The notes: a model not told the origin generated them from the sequence alone. A stretch of DNA of 36,547 nt from Desulfobacteraceae bacterium UBA2771 (GCA_002352605.1 DEIP01000100.1:1-36547); one strand, 5' to 3'. Positions 7,917-16,663 are shown, numbered from the stretch's first letter. Numbers and translations are program-made.

Positions 7917-8732
7917 TCACAGCGCCCGGGCCAACGTCAGCACATCCACCCGTCCGGCCCCATCCCGGATCAGGGCCGTGGCACAGGCGTTGACCGTCGC
8001 ACCGGTGGTCAAAACATCATCCACCAGCAGTACCCGCTTGCCGGTGATTTGACCGGGACGGCTCACCGAAAAGGCATTCTCGAGATTGGTCCGTCGCTGA
8101 CGCCGGTCCAATCCGGTCTGGGGTGCCGTGGCCCGTGTACGCACCAGCAGGTCACGGACAACCACGGTCTCACCGGGCAGCCGCCAGCGCCTCACCAGCA
8201 GGTGAGCCTGGTTGAACCCTCGCCGGTGGAATCGGCGCCGGTGAAGGGGCACCGGTGCGACCACATCGATGTCACCGGACGCCCAATAACGCCGGAACGT
8301 ATCCAAAAGGAGCCCTCCCAGCGGTCCGGCCAGCCCCACCCACCCCTTGAACTTCAACGCGTGGATCGCCATGCGCAGGCTCTGATCATAAATGCCGGCG
8401 GCGCGGGCCCGGGAAAAGGCACCCGGACGATCCAGGCATCGTCCGCACAGGTGGTCCTCCCCCTGGCGACTCTTAAACACCAGCCCGCACCGGCTGCACA
8501 ACGGGGATGCCACCGCTGTCCATTGGCCGCGGCAACCCGGACAAAAATGAAGGGCCAACCCGGGGATCCAACCGGCTGCATGGGTAAGACCTCCCGTATG
8601 GGCCGTTTCCAATGCGCCGGCATCATGGTGAAAAAGCTGTCCGCAACCGATGCATTTGGCCGGGAACAACGCGTCCCCCAGACAACGGCGCAGCCGCTTC
8701 AGTGTAGACGACACCCTCGTCCGGTTCAGCAT
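7917..8732 (-). CDS. comF: ComF family phosphoribosyltransferase-like protein
   Basis: ComF/GntX proteins join an N-terminal double zinc finger to a type I phosphoribosyltransferase (PRT) domain. In Gram-positives ComF serves DNA uptake; in other bacteria the role is unclear. The protein has 271 residues. Cysteine pairs are at C27/C30, C64/C67, C79/C82 and C96/C99. The PRPP-binding loop VLLVDDVLTTGAT is at 234-246. The conserved APVPLHRRRFHRRGFNQA (159-176) is diagnostic of the family. The start at 8732 lies 9 bp after the icd stop, so the two genes probably share a transcript. No competence genes are nearby. Confidence 0.92.
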   Translation of the reverse strand: MLNRTRVSSTLKRLRRCLGDALFPAKCIGCGQLFHHDAGALETAHTGGLTHAAGWIPGLALHFCPGCRGQWTAVASPLCSRCGLVFKSRQGEDHLCGRCLDRPGAFSRARAAGIYDQSLRMAIHALKFKGWVGLAGPLGGLLLDTFRRYWASGDIDVVAPVPLHRRRFHRRGFNQAHLLVRRWRLPGETVVVRDLLVRTRATAPQTGLDRRQRRTNLENAFSVSRPGQITGKRVLLVDDVLTTGATVNACATALIRDGAGRVDVLTLARAL

Positions 8733-8741
8733 GCCATCGCC

Positions 8742-9965
<1,224 letters not shown>

Positions 9966-10018
9966 GAGTCGTTCCTCCTGCATTTAAAAAAAATACGTTC
10001 GATGTTCTTCTTTTCAAT

Positions 10019-10801
10019 TTACACCGGTGCCTGCCGCTGCCGAAAGGCTTCGTAAAGGACCACCGCCGCGGCAACCGATGCATTCAGAGAGTCCACCCGG
10101 CCGCGTAACGGAATACGTATTAGATAATCACAATGCTGCCGGACCAGCGGCCGCAGGCCCTTTTCCTCTCCGCCGACCACCAGGGCCAGGGGTCCTTTCA
10201 GGTCCGCCTGAAAAACGGTCCGGTCGGCCGCCATGGTCAGGCCGGCCACCCAGACGCCCTGTTTTTTCAACCACTGAATGGTGCCGGCCAGATTGGTCAC
10301 CCGGCACAGCCGCGTGTGCTCCAGGGCACCGGCGGAAGCCTTGGACACCGCCGGTATCGCACCGACGGCCCGATCTTTGGGAACCACCAGTGCATCGGCG
10401 CCCACACAGTGCGCCGTGCGCACAATGGCCCCAAGATTGTTCGGATCCACAATGCTGTCCAGCAGCACCAGCAGGCAGGTTGCCTCGTCCCTAACGATTT
10501 CGGTAAAGATCGCATCCATGGAATCGGTGGGCAGGGGGGACACGACGGCGGCCACCCCTTGGTGCTGGTCGCTGCCGGAAGCAACGCGAATCTGGTCGGA
10601 GGTCAGCGTCTGACAGGAGATCCGGCGTTTCTGCGCCAGTTCGACGACCTGTGTCTGACGCTCGGAAAGTGCCCGCCGGTCTACCATCACCGAAAAAATG
10701 GTTCGCCAACCGGCTTTCAACGCCTCCATTACCGGGTGAAATCCGTAAAGCACCTCGCGGCTGTTCGGAACCGACCGCCGTTTTATGGTCTTTGAGGCCA
10801 T
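10019..10801 (-). CDS. rlmB: 23S rRNA 2'-O-methyltransferase, TrmH family group 3 (RlmB-like)
   Basis: This SPOUT-class RNA methyltransferase has 260 residues from the ATG at 10801. The N-terminal substrate-binding domain (L30e-like) starts with SREVLYGFHPVMEAL. The three SPOUT motifs are LDSIVDPNNLGAIVRTA, VGGEEKGL and IPLRGRVDSLNASVAAAV, which form the SAM-binding knot. In E. coli RlmB methylates G2251 of 23S rRNA; the exact target here is inferred. The start was chosen because GAGG lies 9 nt upstream, while the longer frame to 10816 only overlaps gmk. The gene begins 2 bp after the gmk TGA, so it is part of the yicC-remA-gmk-rlmB run. Confidence 0.92.
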   Translation of the reverse strand: MASKTIKRRSVPNSREVLYGFHPVMEALKAGWRTIFSVMVDRRALSERQTQVVELAQKRRISCQTLTSDQIRVASGSDQHQGVAAVVSPLPTDSMDAIFTEIVRDEATCLLVLLDSIVDPNNLGAIVRTAHCVGADALVVPKDRAVGAIPAVSKASAGALEHTRLCRVTNLAGTIQWLKKQGVWVAGLTMAADRTVFQADLKGPLALVVGGEEKGLRPLVRQHCDYLIRIPLRGRVDSLNASVAAAVVLYEAFRQRQAPV

Positions 10802-10802
10802 G

Positions 10803-11387
10803 TCAGTCGACCTCACCCTTTAAAATGGATACAAACCGGGCGATGGCCGTCTCCAGGTCGTCATTGATCACGATGTGCCGGTATATCCCTCGGCGGTCGA
10901 TTTCGGTTTTTGCATTGCGCATGCGTTTGTCGATCACCGCGGCGCTGTCCAGCCCCCTTGCGGTGAGCCGCCGGCGAAGGACGGCCACGGACGGAGCCAT
11001 GATGAACAGGGTGATCGCCGCCGGGTAGCGCTGCAAAATCTGCTCGGCACCCTTAACGTCGATATCCAGAAGCACATCCCGGCCGGCACGCAGATGGGCC
11101 TCGATGAACCGGGCGGCGGTGCCGTAGTAGTTATCATGAACCCGGGCCCATTCAGCCCATTTCCCGGTGTCGATACCCTCGCGAAACTGCGCTTCGCCGA
11201 CGAAAAAGTAATCTATTCCCTCCTGCTCACCTCCCCGGGGCGCCCGGGTGGTCGAACTCACCGAGTAGACCAGATGTGGCAGATGCTTGCGCGCCGCTTC
11301 ACACAGGGTGGTCTTGCCGGCCCCCGATGGTGCCGAGACCACAAAGAGGCGGCCGGCGTGATTCCGGTGATGCGAATCGATTGTCAT
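10803..11387 (-). CDS. gmk: guanylate kinase
   Basis: Gmk phosphorylates GMP to GDP in the cytosol, recycling guanine nucleotides including (p)ppGpp precursors. The protein has 194 residues. The P-loop SAPSGAGKT is at 18-26 and is followed by the GMP-binding region with STTRAPRGGE and IDYFFV. LLDIDVKGAEQI is the conserved nucleotide-binding segment, and RMRNAKTEI lies in the lid/C-terminal part. It sits in the conserved order yicC-remA-gmk. The start is 18 bp after the remA-like stop, and the stop is followed 1 bp later by the rlmB ATG. Confidence 0.96.
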   Translation of the reverse strand: MTIDSHHRNHAGRLFVVSAPSGAGKTTLCEAARKHLPHLVYSVSSTTRAPRGGEQEGIDYFFVGEAQFREGIDTGKWAEWARVHDNYYGTAARFIEAHLRAGRDVLLDIDVKGAEQILQRYPAAITLFIMAPSVAVLRRRLTARGLDSAAVIDKRMRNAKTEIDRRGIYRHIVINDDLETAIARFVSILKGEVD

Positions 11388-11405
11388 CTTGTTTGTCCTT
11401 GGCGC

Positions 11406-11690
11406 CTACGTGGTGGACGTTCGACAAGTCGTCACGTTTCCGTTTTTCAAGTCCTCGAAACGCTGGGAAAGCGTTTCAAACTGAATGGCGGACAGCACGA
11501 TGTGGTTGCTGTCTAAAACAATAATGGCCCGGGTGCGGCGTCCCTGGGTGCCGTCCAACAGATGCCTTTCCTTGCGGGCCTCATCTTTCAATCGTTTCAT
11601 GGGAGATGAACTGGGCGAGACGATGGCCACGACCCGTTCGGCCACAACCGTGTTACCGAAACCGATGTTAAGCAGTTTTTTTTGCATCAT
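11406..11690 (-). CDS. RemA-like DUF370 protein
   Basis: This 94-residue protein matches the DUF370/RemA family: LLNIGFGNTVVAERVVAIVSP at the N-terminus, then a basic segment KRLKDEARKERHLLDGTQGRRTRAIIVLDSNHIVLSAI. In Bacillus subtilis RemA is a DNA-binding activator of biofilm matrix and osmoprotection genes that assembles into rings. Its role in Desulfobacterota is not established. The last dozen residues (NGNVTTCRTSTT) are a poorly conserved tail. The ATG at 11690 is separated from the yicC TAG by a single base, and a second ATG follows directly at 11687. Adjacency to yicC and gmk is a widely conserved arrangement and supports the assignment. Confidence 0.88.
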   Translation of the reverse strand: MMQKKLLNIGFGNTVVAERVVAIVSPSSSPMKRLKDEARKERHLLDGTQGRRTRAIIVLDSNHIVLSAIQFETLSQRFEDLKNGNVTTCRTSTT

Positions 11691-11691
11691 C

Positions 11692-12573
11692 CTATTCCAC
11701 GTTCTGGACCTGCTCGCGCAGTTTTTCGAGTTCCGATTTCACCGCCACGATAATGTGGGAGATGGCGGCCTTACCCGATTTCGATCCCATGGTGTTAAAT
11801 TCCCGGTTAAACTCCTGGAGCAAAAAATTCAAGGGTCTGCCGGCCGGTGTGTCGTCTCCCATCCGGGACCTGAACTGCCGGATGTGACTTTTGGCCCGGA
11901 CAATCTCTTCGGAGATATCGCTCCGGTCCGCAAGCAGGGCCGCCTCCTGAGCGATACGCACCCGATCGATCTCCACGACACCGTGGGTGAGTGCATCGAT
12001 GCGCGCTTCGAGCCGTTTCCGAACCATTTCCGGCAACAGGGCGGCCTGAGCATCAATCCGTTCCAACATCGTCTCAACGATGCCCAGTCGCTGTTTAAAA
12101 TCCCGGGCCATATTGTCCCCCTCCATCCGCCGCATGGCATCCAGATCAACCATGGCCGTCTTCACACACGATTCCAATTGAGGCCATACGGCCTCCACGT
12201 CCTTTTCCACCTCCACCGCCTGGACCATGCTGCCTGCCGCCAGAACCGTTTCGAGGCTAACCGGGGCCGTCAGCCCCAGGGAATCGTTCAACACGGTCAG
12301 GGCCTCATAATAGGCCCGGGCACGCGGCATATTGGCCGCAAAACCGCTGCCCGCTTCGGAATCATCATGGATTCGCACCCGGATGTCCACCCGTCCACGG
12401 GCCACGGTTTGGGCGATTACCCCTTTGATTCGCTCCTCCAGCGATTCGAAACCGTGGCTGAGCTTCAAGGCCACATCCAAATGCCGGCTGTTATATGCGC
12501 GCACTTCCACGCGAACCGTGTAAGGCGCTCCCTGGTTTTCCGCCCGGGCGTAGGCGGTCATGCTCTTGATCAT
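11692..12573 (-). CDS. YicC/YloC family endoribonuclease
   Basis: The 293-residue protein starts with MIKSMTAYARAE, the family hallmark, and ends with EKLREQVQNVE. The block EFNREFNTMGSKSGKAAISH near 260 is the conserved C-terminal (DUF1732) signature, holding metal-binding acidic residues. E. coli YicC is an endoribonuclease that affects RyhB decay and stationary-phase survival. The ATG at 12573 has GGGGGAG 4 nt upstream. It heads the yicC-remA-gmk-rlmB run; DUF4416 ends 44 bp upstream. Confidence 0.93.
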   Translation of the reverse strand: MIKSMTAYARAENQGAPYTVRVEVRAYNSRHLDVALKLSHGFESLEERIKGVIAQTVARGRVDIRVRIHDDSEAGSGFAANMPRARAYYEALTVLNDSLGLTAPVSLETVLAAGSMVQAVEVEKDVEAVWPQLESCVKTAMVDLDAMRRMEGDNMARDFKQRLGIVETMLERIDAQAALLPEMVRKRLEARIDALTHGVVEIDRVRIAQEAALLADRSDISEEIVRAKSHIRQFRSRMGDDTPAGRPLNFLLQEFNREFNTMGSKSGKAAISHIIVAVKSELEKLREQVQNVE

Positions 12574-12617
12574 CGGTCTCCCCCATGTATGTCATCCCGG
12601 AATTCAGGATTAAGATA

Positions 12618-13151
12618 TCAATCACGCAATCGTTTCAGATCCAGCATATATTTATTTCGGACCCGGGCTAAAAAGTCAATCAGTCGACTGTCGGCATAAT
12701 CGGGGTAGGTCCACGGCAGGGTATGAAAGGCGCCCTTCCGGTAGATCAGGGTCAAGTCCGCATAAATGCCTTGGCCAATGTAAATTCGGTGGGTAAAATT
12801 CTTGCCGGTGGCCAGGACGAAGCGTTCGGCAAGAAGATACCCTGGATCGATGTTGACCCGGCGCTGTCCACCCCGCTGGTATTTTCGTTCCAGCTCGTTG
12901 GTCATCCGCTTGATCGCGGCCAGCTTTGTCTGTTCGATAAGCGATTTAAATACAACCAGCCGGCGATACAGCGGGCCACCCATCTCTTTTTCGTAATAGG
13001 TCGTGAAATCAAAGTTAAGCCAGGCACTGACCATGTCCTCAGGGCCCAACCGGTCCTTCAGGTCCCGGGCGATCTCCGTGGCAAGGGCCTTCTCCTTCAC
13101 GAAAAAGCCCACAATGAGTTTGGCGGGCTTGGGCGGCTGGGGCAGACTCAT
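12618..13151 (-). CDS. DUF4416 family protein
   Basis: The 177-residue protein begins with SLPQPPKPAKLIVGFFVKE, resembling DUF4416 proteins, a family of unknown function that I know mainly from Desulfobacterota and similar lineages. Visible conserved stretches include FDFTTYYEKEMGGPLYRR, KRMTNELERKY, NIDPGYLLAERFVLATGK and TYPDYAD. It is soluble, with no signal peptide or membrane segment. The start at 13151 gives the usual N-terminus but lacks a strong Shine-Dalgarno. The frame is open to a TTG at 13214, so translation could start up to 21 codons earlier. It lies between trm112 and yicC, following hldE. Function is unknown. Confidence 0.85.
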   Translation of the reverse strand: MSLPQPPKPAKLIVGFFVKEKALATEIARDLKDRLGPEDMVSAWLNFDFTTYYEKEMGGPLYRRLVVFKSLIEQTKLAAIKRMTNELERKYQRGGQRRVNIDPGYLLAERFVLATGKNFTHRIYIGQGIYADLTLIYRKGAFHTLPWTYPDYADSRLIDFLARVRNKYMLDLKRLRD

Positions 13152-13224
13152 AAATTCATAGGGTTCAAGATTATCCAGTGTATCGGTAAAACGTTTCAGT
13201 TCGACCAAGATCAAGGCGGGCGAT

Positions 13225-13269
13225 CATTTCAACCGGAGGCAACCTTGGCGGTTGTTGAGGATTGAAATG
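13225..13269. repeat. nested stem-loop between trm112 and DUF4416
   Basis: An outer 8-bp perfect inverted repeat (CATTTCAA at 13225-13232 and TTGAAATG at 13262-13269) encloses an inner 5-bp stem CAACC (13240-13244), loop TTGGC, GGTTG (13250-13254). No T-run follows on the minus strand. It could be an RNA structure in the 5' leader of the DUF4416 gene; function is not known. Confidence 0.4.
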
Positions 13270-13305
13270 TGAGCCCAACGCCGATATTGGTCAAAATGGG
13301 ACGTT

Positions 13306-13476
13306 TTACGTCAAAGGCTTGGCCTCTTCGATCAGCATAATGGGGATATCATCCCGAATCTCATACACCAGCCGGCACGCCTCGCAGACCAGACCGTCTT
13401 CGGCTTCGTTGAGGTGAATTTCCCCCTTGCACCGGGGGCAGGCAAGGATGTCAAGCAGTTCCTGGTTGATGGCCAT
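13306..13476 (-). CDS. Trm112 family protein
   Basis: This small gene encodes 56 residues beginning MAINQELLDILACPRCKG. The zinc-binding pairs are C13/C16 (CPRC) and C31/C34 (CEAC), and DDIPIML forms the conserved end. In eukaryotes and archaea Trm112 activates methyltransferases; bacterial members (YcaR type) are small zinc proteins of unclear role, often beside lipid A or LPS genes. Here it directly follows hldE. Its Shine-Dalgarno GAGGAG overlaps the hldE stop, indicating coupling. Confidence 0.9.
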   Translation of the reverse strand: MAINQELLDILACPRCKGEIHLNEAEDGLVCEACRLVYEIRDDIPIMLIEEAKPLT

Positions 13477-13479
13477 CGT

Positions 13480-14985
13480 TTACTCCTCATTTTTTAAATT
13501 TGAAACGTTCAGTTCGGGAGGCAGTTTGCGGGCAATGGCGGTGGTGCTGTGCCCCTTGAGGATCTCTACGAGGCGGACCCGACCGCCGTAGGCCTCGACG
13601 ACCGCCTTTCCCACCACGTCCTCGACGCGGTAATCCGCGCCCTTGACCAGAATGTCCGGCTTCAATTGGCCGATAAGATCCAAGGGCGTGTCCTCATTGA
13701 AAAAGACCACCATGTCGACGTCTTCGAGTGCGCTGAGGATGGCGGCCCGGTCCTTTCCCGGGAGTATGGGACGCTTCGCCCCCTTGAGCCGTTTGATGGA
13801 TGGGTCCGAATTCAAGCCCACAATCAGCCGGTCCCCCAGTCGGCGGGCCTGATGAAGCAGGCTCACATGGCCGGGATGCAGCAGATCAAAGCAGCCGTTG
13901 GTAAAGACAATACGCTGTTCTGCCTGCCGCCACCGGGACAACCGCTCGGATGCCTCGGCGACATCGGCCACTTTCCAGAGCGTTGACAACGGCTTCCTTA
14001 CGCTATCATCGGCCAGCGCATCTTCCAGTTCGGACAGGCGGATGGCCCAAGTAGCCAGTTTCTCCACGACGATGCCGGCGGCCGTATTGGCTATCGAGGC
14101 CGCTTCGACAAAGGACAATCCCGAAGCCACACAGGCCGCCAGGGTGGCGATCACCGTGTCGCCGGCACCGGACACATCGAAGACCTCCCTGGACCGGGCA
14201 GCAATCAGCGCCGGCGGGGCATCATCGCCGAACAGGGCCATCCCCCTGGGTCCCCGGGTGACCAGCAGCCATTCAATGGCCAACCGCCGACGATAATCGC
14301 AGGCGGTGGGGATCAAATCACTGTCCGCCTTGACCGGGGTACCGACCGCCAGTGCCAGTTCCGCCGTGTTGGGGGTGATACAGGTGGCACCGGTATAGCG
14401 CTTCCAATCCCTGCCCTTGGGGTCAATGAATATGGGAATATTTTCTTTTTTGCAGGCCTGGATCATCGCCTGAGTGAAATCGAAGGCAACAAACATCCCT
14501 TTGCCGTAATCCGACAGAATAACCGCATTCACCCGGGGCAGCATTTTTTCAACTATCGAAAATATGTGATCGGCCGTCTGGGGGCCGATCACACGACCAT
14601 CCTCTTCGTCCAGCCGCACCACCTGCTGATTTCCGGCCATGATCCGGGTCTTGGTGATGGTGGGCCGGCCGATATCTGCGATACAGTGATCTTCGATGGT
14701 AAAGGATGCCAGCAGGTCCTGAACCTGGCGCGACGCCGGATCCTGTCCGATCAGCCCGATAATGGCGGGCGTGCACCCCAGGCCGGAGAGGTTGGCGGCC
14801 ACGTTTCCCGCACCACCCAATCGGAATGTTTTCCGATTGACTTTGACCACCGGCACCGGTGCTTCCGGAGAGATCCGGCATACATCACCCCACGCGTAGC
14901 AATCCAGCATCAGGTCACCCACCACAAGAACCGTGGTGCGACCCAGCCGGCCGGCCAGATGCTTATGAGAAGCAACCACGCTCAT
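13480..14985 (-). CDS. hldE: bifunctional heptose 7-phosphate kinase / heptose 1-phosphate adenylyltransferase
   Basis: HldE carries two steps of ADP-L-glycero-D-manno-heptose synthesis for LPS core. The N-terminal ribokinase-fold domain (about 1-325) has GDLMLDCYAWGDVCRISPE, RLGGAGNVAANL and the catalytic DVSGAGDT. The C-terminal nucleotidyltransferase (about 350-500) has FTNGCFDLLHPGH with the HxGH-type motif, and GLNSDPSIKRLKG. From the ATG at 14985 it has 501 residues, longer than E. coli HldE (477). That start immediately follows the gmhA-remnant stop (14982-14984 overlap with ATGA); the frame is open further upstream to 15030. It should feed WaaC and WaaF encoded further right. Its usual upstream partner GmhA is only a remnant here. 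Confidence 0.95.
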   Translation of the reverse strand: MSVVASHKHLAGRLGRTTVLVVGDLMLDCYAWGDVCRISPEAPVPVVKVNRKTFRLGGAGNVAANLSGLGCTPAIIGLIGQDPASRQVQDLLASFTIEDHCIADIGRPTITKTRIMAGNQQVVRLDEEDGRVIGPQTADHIFSIVEKMLPRVNAVILSDYGKGMFVAFDFTQAMIQACKKENIPIFIDPKGRDWKRYTGATCITPNTAELALAVGTPVKADSDLIPTACDYRRRLAIEWLLVTRGPRGMALFGDDAPPALIAARSREVFDVSGAGDTVIATLAACVASGLSFVEAASIANTAAGIVVEKLATWAIRLSELEDALADDSVRKPLSTLWKVADVAEASERLSRWRQAEQRIVFTNGCFDLLHPGHVSLLHQARRLGDRLIVGLNSDPSIKRLKGAKRPILPGKDRAAILSALEDVDMVVFFNEDTPLDLIGQLKPDILVKGADYRVEDVVGKAVVEAYGGRVRLVEILKGHSTTAIARKLPPELNVSNLKNEE

Positions 14986-15206
14986 CCCTGATCTCCATGG
15001 GAGCATGGCAATCCCTGTTCGATCCACCATGCCCAGTAGTGCAAAATAAAGATATGAGATTCCTGGATGCGTGCCGTGGTGGTGCTATCCACCACGATGG
15101 GCTGACCCACCAGACGTTTCAGGGAACCGCCGTCTTTCCCCAACAGCCCGATGGTCTTCAGATTTTGCAGGCATCGGACATACGCGTCGATCAGGGTGTT
15201 CAGCAT
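14982..15206 (-). pseudogene. gmhA: gmhA remnant (sedoheptulose 7-phosphate isomerase), middle deleted
   Basis: The 74-codon frame starts with an apparently native N-terminus (MLNTLIDAYVRCLQN). It then jumps to the GmhA C-terminal block KTIGLLGKDGGSLKRLV, VVDSTTTARIQESHIFILH. Intact GmhA has about 190 residues. The central SIS-domain core, including the GNGGSA substrate loop and active-site residues, is absent. The ATG at 15206 keeps a good Shine-Dalgarno (GAGGAG), and the stop overlaps the hldE start as ATGA. The frame is therefore still translatable and may persist as a coupled leader for hldE, but it cannot be an isomerase as read. An assembly collapse is an alternative explanation. Confidence 0.75.
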
Positions 15207-15332
15207 GGCGCCTCGCTCTCCTCATGGTTGGGTGACAGTTTGGGTCCGCCCATCGCCGCTATGCCGAAAGGTTGGGTTTAATAGCATACACGGGCGGGAT
15301 TTGCAGCATTTTTCGACTGCTTCGCGGTTCGG

Positions 15333-16286
15333 TCAGGTTCCGGTTTCAGCATACTCATAAATCACAGCGGCAAGCAGGGGAATCATAATTTCGTGGTGAC
15401 CGGTAATGGCATAGCCACGGCCACCGGCGAGCACAGGCCGCCGGACCACATTGACCCCGGGCCGGTAGAGCTGAATCATGTCAAAATTGGCCGTGGTAAA
15501 ATCCTTGACCGGAAATCCCAGGTTACGGGCCACGGCCAGCGCCTTTAGAAAGACCTCCGGCATGATCACCGCACTGCCGAGGTTGAGCACCACACCGCCA
15601 CGACCCAGCTTGGAGACACCGGCCGCGAAAATGCGGAAATCTCGAAGGGACGCCTCGCCGATGGCGGCACCGCTGGCGGTCGGGTGTTGGTGGACAATAT
15701 CGGTGCCGATGGCCACGTGAAGGGTATATGGGATCTTCAATCGATAGGCGCAAGCAATCAGGGCACGTTGGACGTGAGGTGCATTTTCTTCACGCAGCAA
15801 TGCCCCCACCGCCTCTCCAAATCCTTCATTGCCGGCGGCGGCCCGTCTGGCCGCATTGTTGACCAGCAGGGCCGTATCCGCGGCCATACCAAAAGAGCCA
15901 TCTTCCAGCTGCGAGGCCACATCCTCCGACGTGTGGCCGAAACGCGCCAATTCCGTATCGTGAATGGCCGCGGCGCCATTGGATGCCAGATGGGTAATGA
16001 AACCGTCGGCGGCCAGACCGGCCAGCACAGGGGCACAGCCGGTTTTGATGATATGACCGCCAAACATGACCAGCACCGGTTTTTTCAACTGCCTGGCGGC
16101 CACGATGGCCCGGGCAACGGCCTTTAATTCTTCGGCTTTTAAAACGGCGGGCAGACCCTCCAAAAACGCTGAAAGGCGCATCCCCTGCCTCAGGGGATGG
16201 CCCTCGAGGTCCGTCGTGACCTTCGATGCCCGTTCCGCGGCCTGGTATGTCCTTAATGAAGAGAGGTCGATCTCTTTGTATGGCAC
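15333..16286 (-). CDS. conserved protein of unknown function next to heptose genes
   Basis: This 317-residue soluble protein starts with the GTG at 16286 (MPYKEIDLSSLRTY), with GGGGAGG 6 nt upstream. I recognise it as a conserved family in Desulfobacterota (Geobacter-type genomes too) without a secure function. Notable glycine-rich or conserved stretches are PVLVMFGGHIIKTG, HLASNGAAAIHDTELA, GTDIVHQHPTASGAAIGEAS, LNLGSAVIMPEVFLKA and ITGHHEIMIPLLAA. A Rossmann-like fold distantly related to deoxyhypusine synthase is possible, but I cannot show it. It lies directly upstream of the gmhA remnant and hldE. There is a stub of a four-helix-bundle gene upstream, and a candidate promoter lies beyond that. 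Confidence 0.8.
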   Translation of the reverse strand: MPYKEIDLSSLRTYQAAERASKVTTDLEGHPLRQGMRLSAFLEGLPAVLKAEELKAVARAIVAARQLKKPVLVMFGGHIIKTGCAPVLAGLAADGFITHLASNGAAAIHDTELARFGHTSEDVASQLEDGSFGMAADTALLVNNAARRAAAGNEGFGEAVGALLREENAPHVQRALIACAYRLKIPYTLHVAIGTDIVHQHPTASGAAIGEASLRDFRIFAAGVSKLGRGGVVLNLGSAVIMPEVFLKALAVARNLGFPVKDFTTANFDMIQLYRPGVNVVRRPVLAGGRGYAITGHHEIMIPLLAAVIYEYAETGT

Positions 16287-16339
16287 GCGTGTCCTCCCCT
16301 TCCTCGTGCCTCACCTTTGGCAAAGCCGGTGAGTCGGTA

Positions 16340-16437
16340 AGCCGATCCGTCGAAAAGTTCTCGACAGTGTCGATTATGTCGACGGCAAAATTTACCGCCT
16401 TCTGCCACGCTTCCAAATTCTTAAATGCGAACTGCAT
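16340..16437 (-). pseudogene. 5' stub of an S23/IVP-type four-helix-bundle gene
   Basis: The minus frame from ATG 16437 reads MQFAFKNLEAWQKAVNFAV and continues DIIDTVENFSTDR, the first 32 residues of the four-helix-bundle protein family known from 23S rRNA intervening sequences and from scattered intergenic copies. After STDR the similarity stops, and the frame continues into unrelated residues overlapping the next gene. Intact members have roughly 115-125 residues. The gene is therefore truncated or internally deleted. Confidence 0.7.
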
Positions 16438-16480
16438 TCATCTGAAACCATTCACCCTCCACCTTTGAGCGTTGAGCTTC

Positions 16481-16508
16481 TATATAATGCCGAGCATGAG
16501 ATTGGCAA
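16481..16508 (-). promoter_or_regulatory. candidate promoter upstream of the four-helix stub
   Basis: On the minus strand TTGCCA (16508-16503), a 16-nt spacer and TATATA (16486-16481) resemble a sigma70-type promoter. It lies 44 bp before the stub ATG and could drive the unknown-function gene, the gmhA remnant and hldE. The rest of 16438-16663, between the divergent stub and msbA, shows no convincing gene. Confidence 0.45.
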
Positions 16509-16663
16509 CGGCTATCCTGTAATTGTATTCGAATCTTGATTATACCTTCAATTGTCTTTTTTCCATTTTCATCCGCATCGTTTACAAAAGACCTCCCATG
16601 GGTTAAATACCCGGCACGTTGGATATGGATGCCAGTCATCGACAGATAATTAGGGAAATCCGT

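Noticed and set aside
11411..11425. Word TGGTGGACGTTCGAC in the tail of the remA-like gene, similar to the MITE words
   Set aside because: The match is only about 11 bp inside coding sequence, so chance is likely.
11485..12699. 404-codon plus-strand frame
   Set aside because: Antisense to yicC and the remA-like gene; no domain motifs and low-complexity His/Arg/Gly-rich content.
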